A stretch of DNA of 64,000 nucleotides from NCBI RefSeq assembly GCF_900106075.1, contig NZ_LT629794.1, positions 841,001 through 905,000 on the forward strand, given 5' to 3'. The position numbers were made by a program, and so were the translations under genes. The notes under the pieces were generated by a model. That model did no database searches. It was not told where the DNA came from and worked only from the letters and a program-made list of their open reading frames with translations. Below are positions 8,096-17,976 of this stretch, one piece after another (the stretch's first letter is position 1; each line of letters begins with the position of its first letter). This stretch comes from Polaribacter sp. Hel1_33_78. GTDB lineage: Bacteria; Bacteroidota; Bacteroidia; Flavobacteriales; Flavobacteriaceae.

Positions 8096-9916
8096 TTAGT
8101 CAATTGCTTTTTTAAAGGCATCTTTACCTCCCACAATTGGAATTGTAATTGTAGTTCCTTTTAAATCAACTGTTAATTCAGTTCCTGGCTCTGGCAGCAA
8201 GGTGTAATTATTATCACTAGAAAAAATCATTAAACCAATTTGTTGTCCTTTTTTTATAATTTGATCATCAGGTTGAAAATCGAAAGTCATTTTATAAAAC
8301 TTACCAGGTTTCAATGGTTTGCTTTCTGTTAGCGATTTGTGATTTTGTAAATCTGCCCAACCCCGGGTAATAATATTATCGGTTATTTTTACTATTCTAT
8401 CCTTATTCCATGGCAAAGAAACTAAATAAACAGATAAATTTACAGCAGCTTTAGAACTTGCTGCTTTAATTGTTATTGATGATAAACCAGAGATATGAAT
8501 ATTTTCTTTTAAAATTGGGGTAACATATAACAAACGATGATTTGTGTAACCTGCTTGTGCCAAAGTTTCTGCGGAAAAAGAATAATTATCTACCAAAGTT
8601 TCTTTGGCTTTCGATGATGATTTATTTAGGGATAAACCTCCAACTTTAGGAGCTCCGCCATTTAAATAAAAAGTAACAGCTTCTGCTTCTGGGTTTGGAT
8701 AATTTTTATAAGAAGTTGGCTCATTTTTTTTATCATTTTCTCTTACAATCCAAGCTTTTGCATCATTCTCAACGTTGTTTTCAACTCCATGTAAATAACG
8801 AGTAAACCAACGATTCATCATTTTCATCGGTGGTGGACCTCCATGACCATTTTGATGGTAAAAAATTTGAGTTTGTAAGCCCATTTCCGAAGCTTTTTTA
8901 TATATTCTATAACTATGCTCAGGCATTACATTCCAATCATTAAAACCATGAGACATTAATAATGCAGCTTTCATTGGTTTCATTTGATTTAGATAATCAC
9001 GTCCAGCCCAAAAGTCATTATAATCTCCAGAGGCTCTGTCCATACCATTTGCCATTTCAGTGTCTCTCACAACTTTATTATTTCGTGCTCTATTTTCCTC
9101 TTTTCCACTATGAATAAAATCGTATAACACATCTATATCTTCACCTAAATAACCTCCAGGAGAACGTACCAAACCATTTGAGCGATAATAATGATAATAA
9201 GAAGTATTTGGGGCAATTGGAATAATTGCTTCTAAACCTTCTACACCAGTTGTTGCAGCTGCTAAAGGAATTGTTCCATTGTAAGAAGTTCCTGTCATTC
9301 CTACTTTACCTGTAGACCAAAATGCTTTCACTTCTTCACTTCCTTCTCTAGAAATAAACCCTTTTGCACGACCATTTAACCAGTCTATAACTGCTTTTGG
9401 TGCTAAAGATTCATTATCTCCACCAACAGTTGGTGCACCATCAGATAATCCAGTTCCTGGAGAAGAAGAATGCACAACAATATAACCTCTTGGCACCCAG
9501 GTTTTAATATGAGAATTTGAAATAATTGGTCTTTTTCCTCTTCTTGTAACTTCTGGATGAACAATATCTGCTACTTTCTCTCCAAGTTCATGTTTTACAT
9601 TCCAAAAAGCTCCTTCTGTATCTGGTGCAACACCAGCAAAATAAGGGCTAGAGATATATACAATAGGTAACTTTAAACCTTCGCTCTCAGTTTGCGCAGG
9701 TCTTGATACATCTACATGCATTCTGTCTAATCTTCCATCTCCGTCCGTATCAAATGAAGTTTCTACCCATAAATCATGACGTAACCAATCTTTTGGATTT
9801 TTAAATGCTTCTACTATTTGTGCTTCTCCATCTTTAAAAACGGGTACTGCTTTTTCTTGAGACTGTATTGAATAGGTAATAAGAAAAAGGAGTAGGAATT
9901 GAATTTTAATTTTCAT
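8096..9916 (-). CDS. Exported Xaa-Pro dipeptidyl-peptidase-like hydrolase (S15/CocE family)
   Basis: A 606-aa alpha/beta hydrolase with signal peptide (1-20). The nucleophile elbow is GTSYNG (Ser211); an acid near SHGFNDWNVMPE and a His in HQNGHGGPPP complete the likely triad, and the C-terminal half is a jelly-roll domain typical of PepX/CocE enzymes. The N-terminal WVETSFDTDGDGRLDRMHVDV is characteristic of the Xaa-Pro dipeptidyl-peptidase group, which releases X-Pro dipeptides. It is located in the periplasm or beyond. A second family member follows upstream (43 bp gap), suggesting a peptide-scavenging pair. Confidence 0.88.
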   Translation of the reverse strand: MKIKIQFLLLFLITYSIQSQEKAVPVFKDGEAQIVEAFKNPKDWLRHDLWVETSFDTDGDGRLDRMHVDVSRPAQTESEGLKLPIVYISSPYFAGVAPDTEGAFWNVKHELGEKVADIVHPEVTRRGKRPIISNSHIKTWVPRGYIVVHSSSPGTGLSDGAPTVGGDNESLAPKAVIDWLNGRAKGFISREGSEEVKAFWSTGKVGMTGTSYNGTIPLAAATTGVEGLEAIIPIAPNTSYYHYYRSNGLVRSPGGYLGEDIDVLYDFIHSGKEENRARNNKVVRDTEMANGMDRASGDYNDFWAGRDYLNQMKPMKAALLMSHGFNDWNVMPEHSYRIYKKASEMGLQTQIFYHQNGHGGPPPMKMMNRWFTRYLHGVENNVENDAKAWIVRENDKKNEPTSYKNYPNPEAEAVTFYLNGGAPKVGGLSLNKSSSKAKETLVDNYSFSAETLAQAGYTNHRLLYVTPILKENIHISGLSSITIKAASSKAAVNLSVYLVSLPWNKDRIVKITDNIITRGWADLQNHKSLTESKPLKPGKFYKMTFDFQPDDQIIKKGQQIGLMIFSSDNNYTLLPEPGTELTVDLKGTTITIPIVGGKDAFKKAID

Positions 9917-9959
9917 GAGTATATGTTTTTAAAATCTAGTAGTTGTATAATTAAACTCG

Positions 9960-11876
9960 TTATTTCAATACTGAAAACTCAATGCTAGAATCAGTAAAAA
10001 CAGTATGTGTTTGTGTTTTAAAATCTTTCTCATCAGCTTTATATATATTGTCTACATAAGTTTGAGGATTCAAATCTATTAAAGGGAACCAAGTACTCTG
10101 CACTTGTATTTGTAATTTATGTCCTTTTTTAAAGGTGTGAAAAACATCTTGTAATTTTATATTAACATCCGTTTTTTTGTTTGGTGTAAATGGTTCTGGA
10201 AATTCAAAACTATTTCTAAAACGACCGCGTAAAACTTCACTTCTAACCATTAAATGATAATTACTCATTTTTAAATGATCTTGTAAACCTTCATTATCTT
10301 CGGCCAAATCTGAAGGATGCACGTCAATTACTTTTACAATCCAATCTGCTGCGGTTCCGGTAGTTGCGACTTTAAGTTTTGCTAAAATATCTCCAGCTAA
10401 CGTTAAATTTTCGGTTAAAACATCCGTTTCAAAAACCAGAACATCTGGTCTTCTTGCGGCAAAACGTTGGTCATCTGTCATATATTTTCTTGGCGTAAAA
10501 ACGGTTTTGATATCTTCGGAATATGGAATAGGTCTTTTAATATCACTTATAAATTTAATTTCTTTTGATGCTTTTTTAGTAATAGTCAATTCTTGATTTT
10601 CTGATAAAAACCAATCTTCTTTGATTACATTTTTTGGAGGCCAAGCATCATAAGTTTTCCATTCTTTTTTACCAGAATCAAAAACATAGGCTTCTGGTAA
10701 ACCTGAATTTTTATCCCCTTTTCCTTTTAAGAAATGATTAAAGAATTTTGTTTCAATTTCTTTCTGAAATTTTAATGAAATAGAATCTCCAAAATAATAA
10801 TTTCCTACAGAATTTCTAACCCTAGAACTTGCCCATTTTCCATGGTCCCAAGGTCCAAAAACAAGTGTATTGTAATTTTCTATTCCATTTTTTTCAATTC
10901 CTTTGTAGGTTTCTAAAGGCCCATATAAATCTTCAGCATCAAACCAACCACCAACAATCATCGTTGCCACAGAAGACGGAACTTTATTCATATGCTGTAT
11001 AATTCCTTTACTTTTCCACACGGAATCATAATTAGGATGTTCTACAATTTCTTTCCAGAAAAAATCATCAATTTTATCTTTATTTTCAGCAGTTTTCACA
11101 TCTAATTTATCATATTGAAAATATTCATTCAAGTTTTTTAGAGGACCTTTGTCTAGAAAAAATTGATATTGATCTTGCGAATTCATTTTTGGAAAAGAAT
11201 ACCAAGCAGAATTTGTAGGTGCATCTTTGTAGGTTCCAAATAAAGAAATTGCTCTAAAATAACTTAATAGAAATGCGCCATTATGATGAAAATCGTCAAA
11301 GAAAAAATCCCCAATACAAGCTTGTGGAGAAGCTGCTTTTAAAGCCGGATGCGCATCAATGGCAGAAATAGTGGCATAATGTCCGGGATAAGAAATTCCC
11401 CAGGTTCCAACATTTCCATTATTGTATTCAACGTTTTTTACAAGCCAATCAATCGTATCAAACGTATCAGAGACTTCGTCAGATTGGTTTGCTGTTTTAT
11501 TTGGAATGTAAGCACGCATATTATCATAAACCCCTTCGCTCATCCAACGACCGCGAACATCTTGATACACTACAATATTTCCTTCTTTCATTAAATGAAT
11601 ATTCGGGCTAATTTTAGTTTTCATTTTACCTGCTCCATATGGCGCAGAACTGTATGGAGTTCTTTGCATTAAAATAGGATATTTTTTACTGTTGTCTTTT
11701 GGAGTGTAAATGGTTGTGTGGAGTTTAGTTCCATCTCTCATTGCAATGTCAACTTCTTGCTTTGTGTAGTTGTCCAGAACATAAGTGTCTTTTTTAAGTG
11801 TTCTTTCTTGTGATGATTTATCACAATTTGTGATTAGAAAAAAACTAAATATTGCAAGAATAATATATCTACGCAT
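9960..11876 (-). CDS. CocE/NonD family hydrolase, lipoprotein
   Basis: A 638-aa S15-family hydrolase with a lipoprotein signal (FFLITNC, Cys18). The nucleophile elbow GISYPG (Ser162) follows WLVKNVEYNNGNVGTW; GWFDAEDLYGP and GPWDHGKWA supply the acid and His of the triad; a C-terminal jelly-roll domain is present. Family members act as glutaryl-7-ACA acylases, X-Pro peptidases or esterases, so acyl-peptide or ester hydrolysis is the safe call. It is oriented with the neighbouring S15 gene and divergent from the DJ-1-like gene. Confidence 0.87.
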   Translation of the reverse strand: MRRYIILAIFSFFLITNCDKSSQERTLKKDTYVLDNYTKQEVDIAMRDGTKLHTTIYTPKDNSKKYPILMQRTPYSSAPYGAGKMKTKISPNIHLMKEGNIVVYQDVRGRWMSEGVYDNMRAYIPNKTANQSDEVSDTFDTIDWLVKNVEYNNGNVGTWGISYPGHYATISAIDAHPALKAASPQACIGDFFFDDFHHNGAFLLSYFRAISLFGTYKDAPTNSAWYSFPKMNSQDQYQFFLDKGPLKNLNEYFQYDKLDVKTAENKDKIDDFFWKEIVEHPNYDSVWKSKGIIQHMNKVPSSVATMIVGGWFDAEDLYGPLETYKGIEKNGIENYNTLVFGPWDHGKWASSRVRNSVGNYYFGDSISLKFQKEIETKFFNHFLKGKGDKNSGLPEAYVFDSGKKEWKTYDAWPPKNVIKEDWFLSENQELTITKKASKEIKFISDIKRPIPYSEDIKTVFTPRKYMTDDQRFAARRPDVLVFETDVLTENLTLAGDILAKLKVATTGTAADWIVKVIDVHPSDLAEDNEGLQDHLKMSNYHLMVRSEVLRGRFRNSFEFPEPFTPNKKTDVNIKLQDVFHTFKKGHKLQIQVQSTWFPLIDLNPQTYVDNIYKADEKDFKTQTHTVFTDSSIEFSVLK

Positions 11877-11989
11877 GGGGAAATTATTTTAAATTATTGC
11901 TAAAGCTACAAAACAAAAAAAGAATTATTAAATAAATGAACTGTTAAAATGATTTTAGATACTTTTATCATGGATTAAAAATTCATAAA

Positions 11990-12736
11990 ATGAAAAGATT
12001 ATTTTTCCCTTTGTTGCTGATTATAATACTAAGTTGTCAATCTAATAGTATAAACAAGAAAAATCCAATTAAGGAAGAAGTATCTCAAAAAAAAACGTTT
12101 CTAAAGTTAGAAAAAGAAAGATATAACGTTGCTTTTTTAATTATGGATGGAACTTTTAATACAGAGTTAACTGCCCCTTTTGATATTTTTCAACATACAA
12201 TTTTTAGAAAAAATATTAAAGCAATGAATGTATTTACAGTTGCAAATACAGATCAAGCTATTACCACTTTTGAAGGTATGAGAATTATGCCAGATTATAA
12301 TTACCTTAAAGATTCGTTACCAAAAATTGATATTTTTGTAGTGCCTTCTGCAGAACATCATTTAAATTCTGATTTAGAAGATATAGCTATGATTGATTTT
12401 GTGAAGCAAGTTGATAAAGAAGCTACTTACGTTACCTCTCATTGTGATGGTGCTTTTGTATTGGCAAAAGCAGAATTATTGAAAGGTAAGGTTTCTACTA
12501 CTTTTCCTTCTGATATTAATACAATGAGAAAAATGTTTCCTGAATTAGATATCAGAAAAGATGTTTTATTTGTGCATGATGGAAAATATATTACTTCAGC
12601 TGGAGGTGCAAAATCGTTTGAAGCAGCTTTGTATTTATGCGAATTTTTATACGGTAAAGAGGTTGCAAAGTCTCTAGCTGGTGGTTTAGTAATTGATTGG
12701 AATGTAGATACAGTTCCACATTTAGTTGTTAAATAG
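11990..12736 (+). CDS. DJ-1/PfpI family lipoprotein
   Basis: A 248-aa protein with a lipoprotein signal (Cys16 in ILSC) and a class I glutamine-amidotransferase-like fold. The nucleophile elbow is SHCDGAF with Cys152, preceded by FLIMDGTFNTELTAPFDIF, which is the pattern seen in the ligand domain of AraC-type GATase1 regulators and in PfpI relatives. There is no DNA-binding domain. Location in the periplasm is unusual for this fold. Function unknown; isocyanide hydratase-like or chaperone-like roles are possible. Confidence 0.8.
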   Translation: MKRLFFPLLLIIILSCQSNSINKKNPIKEEVSQKKTFLKLEKERYNVAFLIMDGTFNTELTAPFDIFQHTIFRKNIKAMNVFTVANTDQAITTFEGMRIMPDYNYLKDSLPKIDIFVVPSAEHHLNSDLEDIAMIDFVKQVDKEATYVTSHCDGAFVLAKAELLKGKVSTTFPSDINTMRKMFPELDIRKDVLFVHDGKYITSAGGAKSFEAALYLCEFLYGKEVAKSLAGGLVIDWNVDTVPHLVVK

Positions 12737-12924
12737 ACATTAAAAATTATGATAATGGCATCAGGATAAAGAAAGCGCTGGTTCTTTTTGATAAGAAAAA
12801 ACACCGATCTAAAACGTTACTAATAGCTGTTCTTTGCGGAGCATACCTTTGCAGTAAAACCCATCCGTAAATAAATCAACCTATAAACTGCGTCGTCAAC
12901 TAAAAACCCTTATTTTTGCAAAAT

Positions 12925-14889
12925 ATGCAGGAAACAAAAAAACATCAATTAACAGATTGGTTACCAACTACAAACAAGGAAGTTAAAATTCGTGGTTGGG
13001 ATCAATTGGATGTTATTTTATTTAGTGGAGATGCTTATGTAGATCACCCTTCATTTGGACCAGCTGTAATTGGTAGAATTTTAGAAAGTTATGGTTTGCG
13101 CGTAGCAATTGTGCCACAACCAAGTGTAACAGATAATCTTCAAGATTTTGAAAAATTAGGAAAACCTCGTCTGTTCTTTGGGGCAACTGGTGGCTGTATG
13201 GACCCTATGGTTAGTAATTATACCGCTAGTAAAAGACGACGAGATAAAGATGCGTATACGCCAAATGGTGATAAAGGGTTTAGACCTGATTATGCAACGT
13301 CTGTGTACTCGAAAATTTTAAAAGAAAAATTTCCTGATGTTCCTGTTTTAATAGGCGGAATTGAAGCTTCTTTAAGACGTGTTACGCACTATGATTATTG
13401 GTCTGACAAGTTATTACCAACTATTTTAGAAACTTCTAAAGCAGATATGTTGGTGTATGGAATGGGAGAGCAACCTTTGCGTGAAATTGTAGAGTTATTG
13501 CAAAAGGGTGTTCCGTTTTCTAGCTTAAAAAATATAAAACAAACGGCTATTTTTATCAATCAAAAGGAGGAAAGTTTACCAGTGGTAAACGATTGGGAAG
13601 ATGTAACAATCAATTCTCATAAAGCTTGTTTAGCTGATAAAAAAACATTTGCTTCAAATTTTAAAGTGATTGAACAGGAATCTAATAAATTAAAGGCAAG
13701 AAGAATTTTACAGGATGTTGAGGGGAAGACATTGGTGATTAATCCACCTTTTCCAACAATGACAGAAAAAGAAATTGATGGTTCCTTTGATTTACCTTTT
13801 ACGCGTTTACCGCATCCAAAATATGATAAACGTGGACCAATTCCTGCGTTTGAGATGATAAAATTCTCAATCAATATTCATAGAGGATGTTTCGGTGGTT
13901 GTAGTTTTTGTACTATTTCTGCCCATCAAGGAAAATTTATTGCGAGTAGAAGTCAAGAATCTGTTTTGAAAGAGATTGATAAAGTGGCAAATATGCCAGA
14001 TTTTAAAGGTTACTTATCTGATATTGGCGGGCCTTCTGCAAATATGTATCAGATGAAAGGAAAAGTACAATCTATTTGCGATAAATGCGTTGCACCAAGT
14101 TGTATTTCGCCAGTAATTTGTTCTAATCTAGATACATCTCATAAACCATTGACGGAATTGTATCAAGCGGTTGATAAACATCCAAAGATTAAAAAATCTT
14201 TTATTGGAAGTGGAATTAGACATGATATGTTGGTGCCTGAATTTAATAAAAATGCAGATCCAAAAGAGTTAGATGCGTATACAGAAGAAGTAATGACAAA
14301 ACACGTTTCTGGACGATTAAAAGTCGCGCCAGAACACACTTCTGATCCGGTTTTAAAGTTAATGCGTAAACCTTCGTTTAAGTATTTCCATATGTTTAAA
14401 GAACGTTTTGACAAAATAAATATAAAGAAAAAATTGAATTTACAATTGATTCCGTATTTTATTTCTAGTCATCCAGCCAGCGAAGTAGAAGATATGGCAA
14501 ATTTAGCTGCAGAAACCAAAGATATGGGCTTTCAGCTTGAACAAGTGCAAGGTTTTACTCCGACGCCAATGACGGTGGCAACTGTAATTTATTATTCTGG
14601 ATATCATCCTTATACACTAAAACCAACAAAAACTCCAAAATCAAAAAAGGAACGTGAAGATCAACATAAATTTTTCTTTTGGTACAAGAAAGAAAATAAA
14701 GATTGGATTCGGAATACTTTAAATAAAGTTGGAAGACAAGATTTATTAAAAGTATTATTACCAGATTCTAATTCTTGGAAAAAGAATAAAACGACTCATA
14801 AAGTAGCGCAGCATACTTTCGATGATGCGATTCCTTTTAACAAACGAAAAAAGAAAGTTAGCAGAGCTCCTAAAAAGAAAAGGAGGTAG
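12925..14889 (+). CDS. YgiQ family radical SAM protein
   Basis: A 654-aa radical SAM enzyme with the YgiQ N-terminal domain (ILFSGDAYVDHPSFG), the [4Fe-4S]-binding cysteine motif CFGGCSFC (about residues 322-329, CxxxCxxC) and a basic C-terminal tail rich in Lys and Arg that may bind nucleic acid. YgiQ proteins are widespread but their reaction is not established. The open frame extends to a TTG at 12916; the ATG at 12925 is preferred. A -7 box TATTTTTG lies at 12911-12918, only 6 nt from the ATG, and another, TACCTTTG, at 12844-12851. Confidence 0.92.
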   Translation: MQETKKHQLTDWLPTTNKEVKIRGWDQLDVILFSGDAYVDHPSFGPAVIGRILESYGLRVAIVPQPSVTDNLQDFEKLGKPRLFFGATGGCMDPMVSNYTASKRRRDKDAYTPNGDKGFRPDYATSVYSKILKEKFPDVPVLIGGIEASLRRVTHYDYWSDKLLPTILETSKADMLVYGMGEQPLREIVELLQKGVPFSSLKNIKQTAIFINQKEESLPVVNDWEDVTINSHKACLADKKTFASNFKVIEQESNKLKARRILQDVEGKTLVINPPFPTMTEKEIDGSFDLPFTRLPHPKYDKRGPIPAFEMIKFSINIHRGCFGGCSFCTISAHQGKFIASRSQESVLKEIDKVANMPDFKGYLSDIGGPSANMYQMKGKVQSICDKCVAPSCISPVICSNLDTSHKPLTELYQAVDKHPKIKKSFIGSGIRHDMLVPEFNKNADPKELDAYTEEVMTKHVSGRLKVAPEHTSDPVLKLMRKPSFKYFHMFKERFDKINIKKKLNLQLIPYFISSHPASEVEDMANLAAETKDMGFQLEQVQGFTPTPMTVATVIYYSGYHPYTLKPTKTPKSKKEREDQHKFFFWYKKENKDWIRNTLNKVGRQDLLKVLLPDSNSWKKNKTTHKVAQHTFDDAIPFNKRKKKVSRAPKKKRR

Positions 14890-15176
14890 TAATTTTTTTA
14901 AGTTGATTACTTTTTTAAATTTAGTTCCCAATAATTTGTATTTTTTTAGAGTTGGTTAATGTGATAAAGATTAAAGTCCACTTTTAAATCTTTCATGCTC
15001 TCCTTTAGAAATGGTAAAAATACTTTTTGTTGTAAAATAGTATTGTCATTATAAATAAGCTTGGTTTTATAAGTGTAAGGTCTTATTTCAAAATAGGTAT
15101 ACTTGTTTTTTATGCTATTTTAGTAATTACATTAGCTATCATAACCTTACTTTTTTAAATGTTTCTATTACAATTT

Positions 15177-15301
15177 TTATTTTTTCACAGCAATAAAAAT
15201 ATGAGGACTTAAAGAGCCTCTAAAAACTCATCATTTTGATTTATTTTCTTAATTTTTTCAAATACTATTTTTTTATATAACATGTGCTTAAAGGTGCTTT
15301 T
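15177..15301 (-). pseudogene. Remnant of the C-terminus of a SAM-dependent methyltransferase
   Basis: The 534-bp gap after ygiQ has no intact gene. On the minus strand it encodes HMLYKKIVFEKIKKINQNDEFL and, after a frameshift, SPHIFIAVKK then stop (TAA at 15177-15179). This aligns with the last 40 residues of the intact methyltransferase at 22801-23622 (ANMLDKKKSKTL..., TQNDEYL, SPHMMIAVKK). The upstream part of the gene is missing, so only a 3' scrap survives. The rest of 14890-15423 shows nothing else that I can name. Confidence 0.7.
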
Positions 15302-15423
15302 TTAAGTTTTAAGGTATTGAATTTTAATGATTTAACCAAAAATAATTGTTAAATATTGGATTTTTAAGACCAGAACTATGAATTATTAGTATTTTTAGAA
15401 GGAATTATTTATACATCAAACTA

Positions 15424-17952
15424 ATGAAATTTACCAAACTTGTTTTTTTATTGTTTTTTTCTGTAATAGTAAGCAGTAGCTCACAAGCGCAAGATTATTT
15501 TTTTAAAGACAAAGCTCCGTTTAATAAAGTCATTCCAACTCCAGAAGAATTTTTAGGATACCCTATTGGGGAACAACATACGAGACACGATTTAATTGTT
15601 GCCTACTTTTATAAACTTGCTGAAGTTTCTGATAGAGCAACTATAGAAGTGTATGGGAAAACTCACGAACAAAGAAAGTTAGTCATGCTAACAGTTTCTT
15701 CTCCAAAAAATTTAAGCAATTTAGAAAGTATTAAAAACCAGCATTTAGCTTTTGTTGATCCTAATAAAAATCCAAAAAACTATAATGATGTTCCAGTATT
15801 TATTCAATTAGGGTACAATGTTCATGGTAATGAACCATCGAGTTCAGAAGCAGCTTTATTAACTGCTTATACTTTAGTTGCATCAACAAATTCAGAAGTA
15901 ATTAACTATTTAAATAAATCTATCATTTTTATAGATCCAACCATTAACCCAGACGGTAGAGATAGACATACGCAATGGGCTAATCAATTTAAAGCAAAAG
16001 CATTAGTGTCAGATAATATAGATGCAGAACATAATGAAGCTTGGCCTAGAGGAAGAACGAATCATTATTGGTTCGATTTAAATAGAGATTGGTTATTAGG
16101 AGTTCATCCAGAAAGTAAAGGAAAATTAAAATGGATGCATAGTTGGTATCCAAATGTGGTTACAGATTTCCATGAAATGGGCACAAATAGTAATCATTTT
16201 TTTGAACCTATGAAACCAATTGGTTCTTTGGATCCAATTATGCCAAAAGAAAATTATGAAGATTTGAATGATTTATTTGCTCCTTATTTTTCGAGCGCTT
16301 TAGATAAAATTGGCTCTTTTTATTATACAAAAGAATCGTTCGATGGAACCTATCCAGGTTATGGCTCTTCGTATCCAGATTTACAAGGAGGTTTAGCTTT
16401 GTTGTTTGAACAAGCAAGTTCTCGAGGACATGTGCAAGATACAGATTATGGTAAAATGACATTTGCATTTACTATTAGAAATCAATACACATCTGGTTTT
16501 GCAACTATAAAAGCTGCAGTTGAGAATAAAGCATTTTTAAGAAAGTACCAACAAACATTTTTTAAAACAGCAATATCACAGAAAGCAAAAACTGGTTTTG
16601 CTGGTTATGAGTTTGGAGATGCTTATGATATGAATCGGAATAAAGCATTTATAGAACAATTATTATCTCATAAGATAAAAGTTTATAAAAAAGGAAAAAA
16701 GTTTGTTGTTCCTTTAAAACAAGCTCAACATAGAATGGTACAAACTATGTTCGAAACATATTCTAAATATAGAGATAGTGTGTATTATGATGCTTCGGCT
16801 TGGAGCGTTGCTAATTTCTACAATATGAAATCTAAAGGATTGAAATCTGTAAAATTAGGAGCAGAAATTAAATCCGTAAATGGAATCGTAAACAATACAA
16901 AAATTAAAAAATCTAGTTATGCTTATATTTTAGATTGGGACGATTATTATACCCCCGCAGCATTGTATTATATGCAATCTAAAGGATTAACTGTTGCATC
17001 GGCTTTCAAGCCTTTTACTATCAGCACGAATAATGGAAATAAAAGTTTTAACTACGGAAGTTTATTAATTCCGATTAGCAAACAAAAAAAATCAAGTGCA
17101 GAAGTATATAAGATTGTTTCAGCAGCGCAGACCAAATATGATATTCCTGTTTTTGGAACTAATAGTGGTTATAGTATTAAAGGGATTGATTTAGGATCTA
17201 ATAATTTTAGAGCCTTAACAAAGCCTAAAGTAGCTATGTTAGTTGGCGAAGGTGTAAATTCTTTAGAAGCAGGAGAAGTTTGGCATTTACTAGATACGAG
17301 AATAGACATGCCAATTACAAAAGTTAGAATGAATAATTTTAGAAGAGCAAATCTAGATAAGTATAATACACTTGTAATGGTGTCTGGGAACTATTCGCAA
17401 TTAGATTCAATACAAAGGCTAAAATTAAAAAATTGGGTTTCTAAAGGAAATACCATTGTCACCATTGCGGGTGGATCTAAATGGCTGATTGATAAAAAAA
17501 TAGTAAAAGAAAGTTTGACTAAAAAACCGAAAGTTAAAGATAAAAAGAAAGAAGAAATTAAACGGTTACCATTTGTAGATGCTAGAGAGAATAAAGGAAG
17601 AGAAAGAGTGGGAGGGATAATTTTAGAAGTAGATTTAGACTTAACACATCCTTTAGGTTTTGGTTATCGATCAGAAAAATTACCAGTTTATAAAAACAAC
17701 ATGATATTTTTATCTCCAAGTAAAAACGCATATGCTACTGTTGCAAAGTATACTAATAATCCTCACATAGACGGATTTATCACTCAAAAGAATTTAGATA
17801 CTTTTATTAAACCTTCAGCATCTTTATTAGTAAGTAAAATTGGCAAAGGAAGAGCAGTTTTATTTGCAGATAATCCTAACTTTAGAGGTGCTTGGTACGG
17901 AACCAATAAATTGTTTTTAAACGCACTTTTTTTAGGTAATAAATTTAATTAA
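15424..17952 (+). CDS. Exported M14 family zinc carboxypeptidase
   Basis: An 842-aa exported metallopeptidase with a signal peptide (1-22). The M14 zinc ligands are visible as HGNE (His134, Glu137) and His250 in VTDFHEMGTNSNHFF, with the substrate-binding NPDGRDR and DLNRDW motifs between them. A long C-terminal region (about 400-842) resembles a glutamine-amidotransferase-like accessory domain (VAMLVGEGVNS..., VTIAGGSKWLID). It probably trims peptides in the periplasm. The amidohydrolase gene follows after 24 bp, so the two are likely co-transcribed. Confidence 0.9.
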   Translation: MKFTKLVFLLFFSVIVSSSSQAQDYFFKDKAPFNKVIPTPEEFLGYPIGEQHTRHDLIVAYFYKLAEVSDRATIEVYGKTHEQRKLVMLTVSSPKNLSNLESIKNQHLAFVDPNKNPKNYNDVPVFIQLGYNVHGNEPSSSEAALLTAYTLVASTNSEVINYLNKSIIFIDPTINPDGRDRHTQWANQFKAKALVSDNIDAEHNEAWPRGRTNHYWFDLNRDWLLGVHPESKGKLKWMHSWYPNVVTDFHEMGTNSNHFFEPMKPIGSLDPIMPKENYEDLNDLFAPYFSSALDKIGSFYYTKESFDGTYPGYGSSYPDLQGGLALLFEQASSRGHVQDTDYGKMTFAFTIRNQYTSGFATIKAAVENKAFLRKYQQTFFKTAISQKAKTGFAGYEFGDAYDMNRNKAFIEQLLSHKIKVYKKGKKFVVPLKQAQHRMVQTMFETYSKYRDSVYYDASAWSVANFYNMKSKGLKSVKLGAEIKSVNGIVNNTKIKKSSYAYILDWDDYYTPAALYYMQSKGLTVASAFKPFTISTNNGNKSFNYGSLLIPISKQKKSSAEVYKIVSAAQTKYDIPVFGTNSGYSIKGIDLGSNNFRALTKPKVAMLVGEGVNSLEAGEVWHLLDTRIDMPITKVRMNNFRRANLDKYNTLVMVSGNYSQLDSIQRLKLKNWVSKGNTIVTIAGGSKWLIDKKIVKESLTKKPKVKDKKKEEIKRLPFVDARENKGRERVGGIILEVDLDLTHPLGFGYRSEKLPVYKNNMIFLSPSKNAYATVAKYTNNPHIDGFITQKNLDTFIKPSASLLVSKIGKGRAVLFADNPNFRGAWYGTNKLFLNALFLGNKFN

Positions 17953-17976
17953 AACAACGAACTTAAGTTTACGATA

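Noticed and set aside
12439..12804. 121-codon minus-strand frame over the DJ-1-like gene
   Set aside because: Shadow of a gene with clear motifs; no family resemblance on the minus strand.
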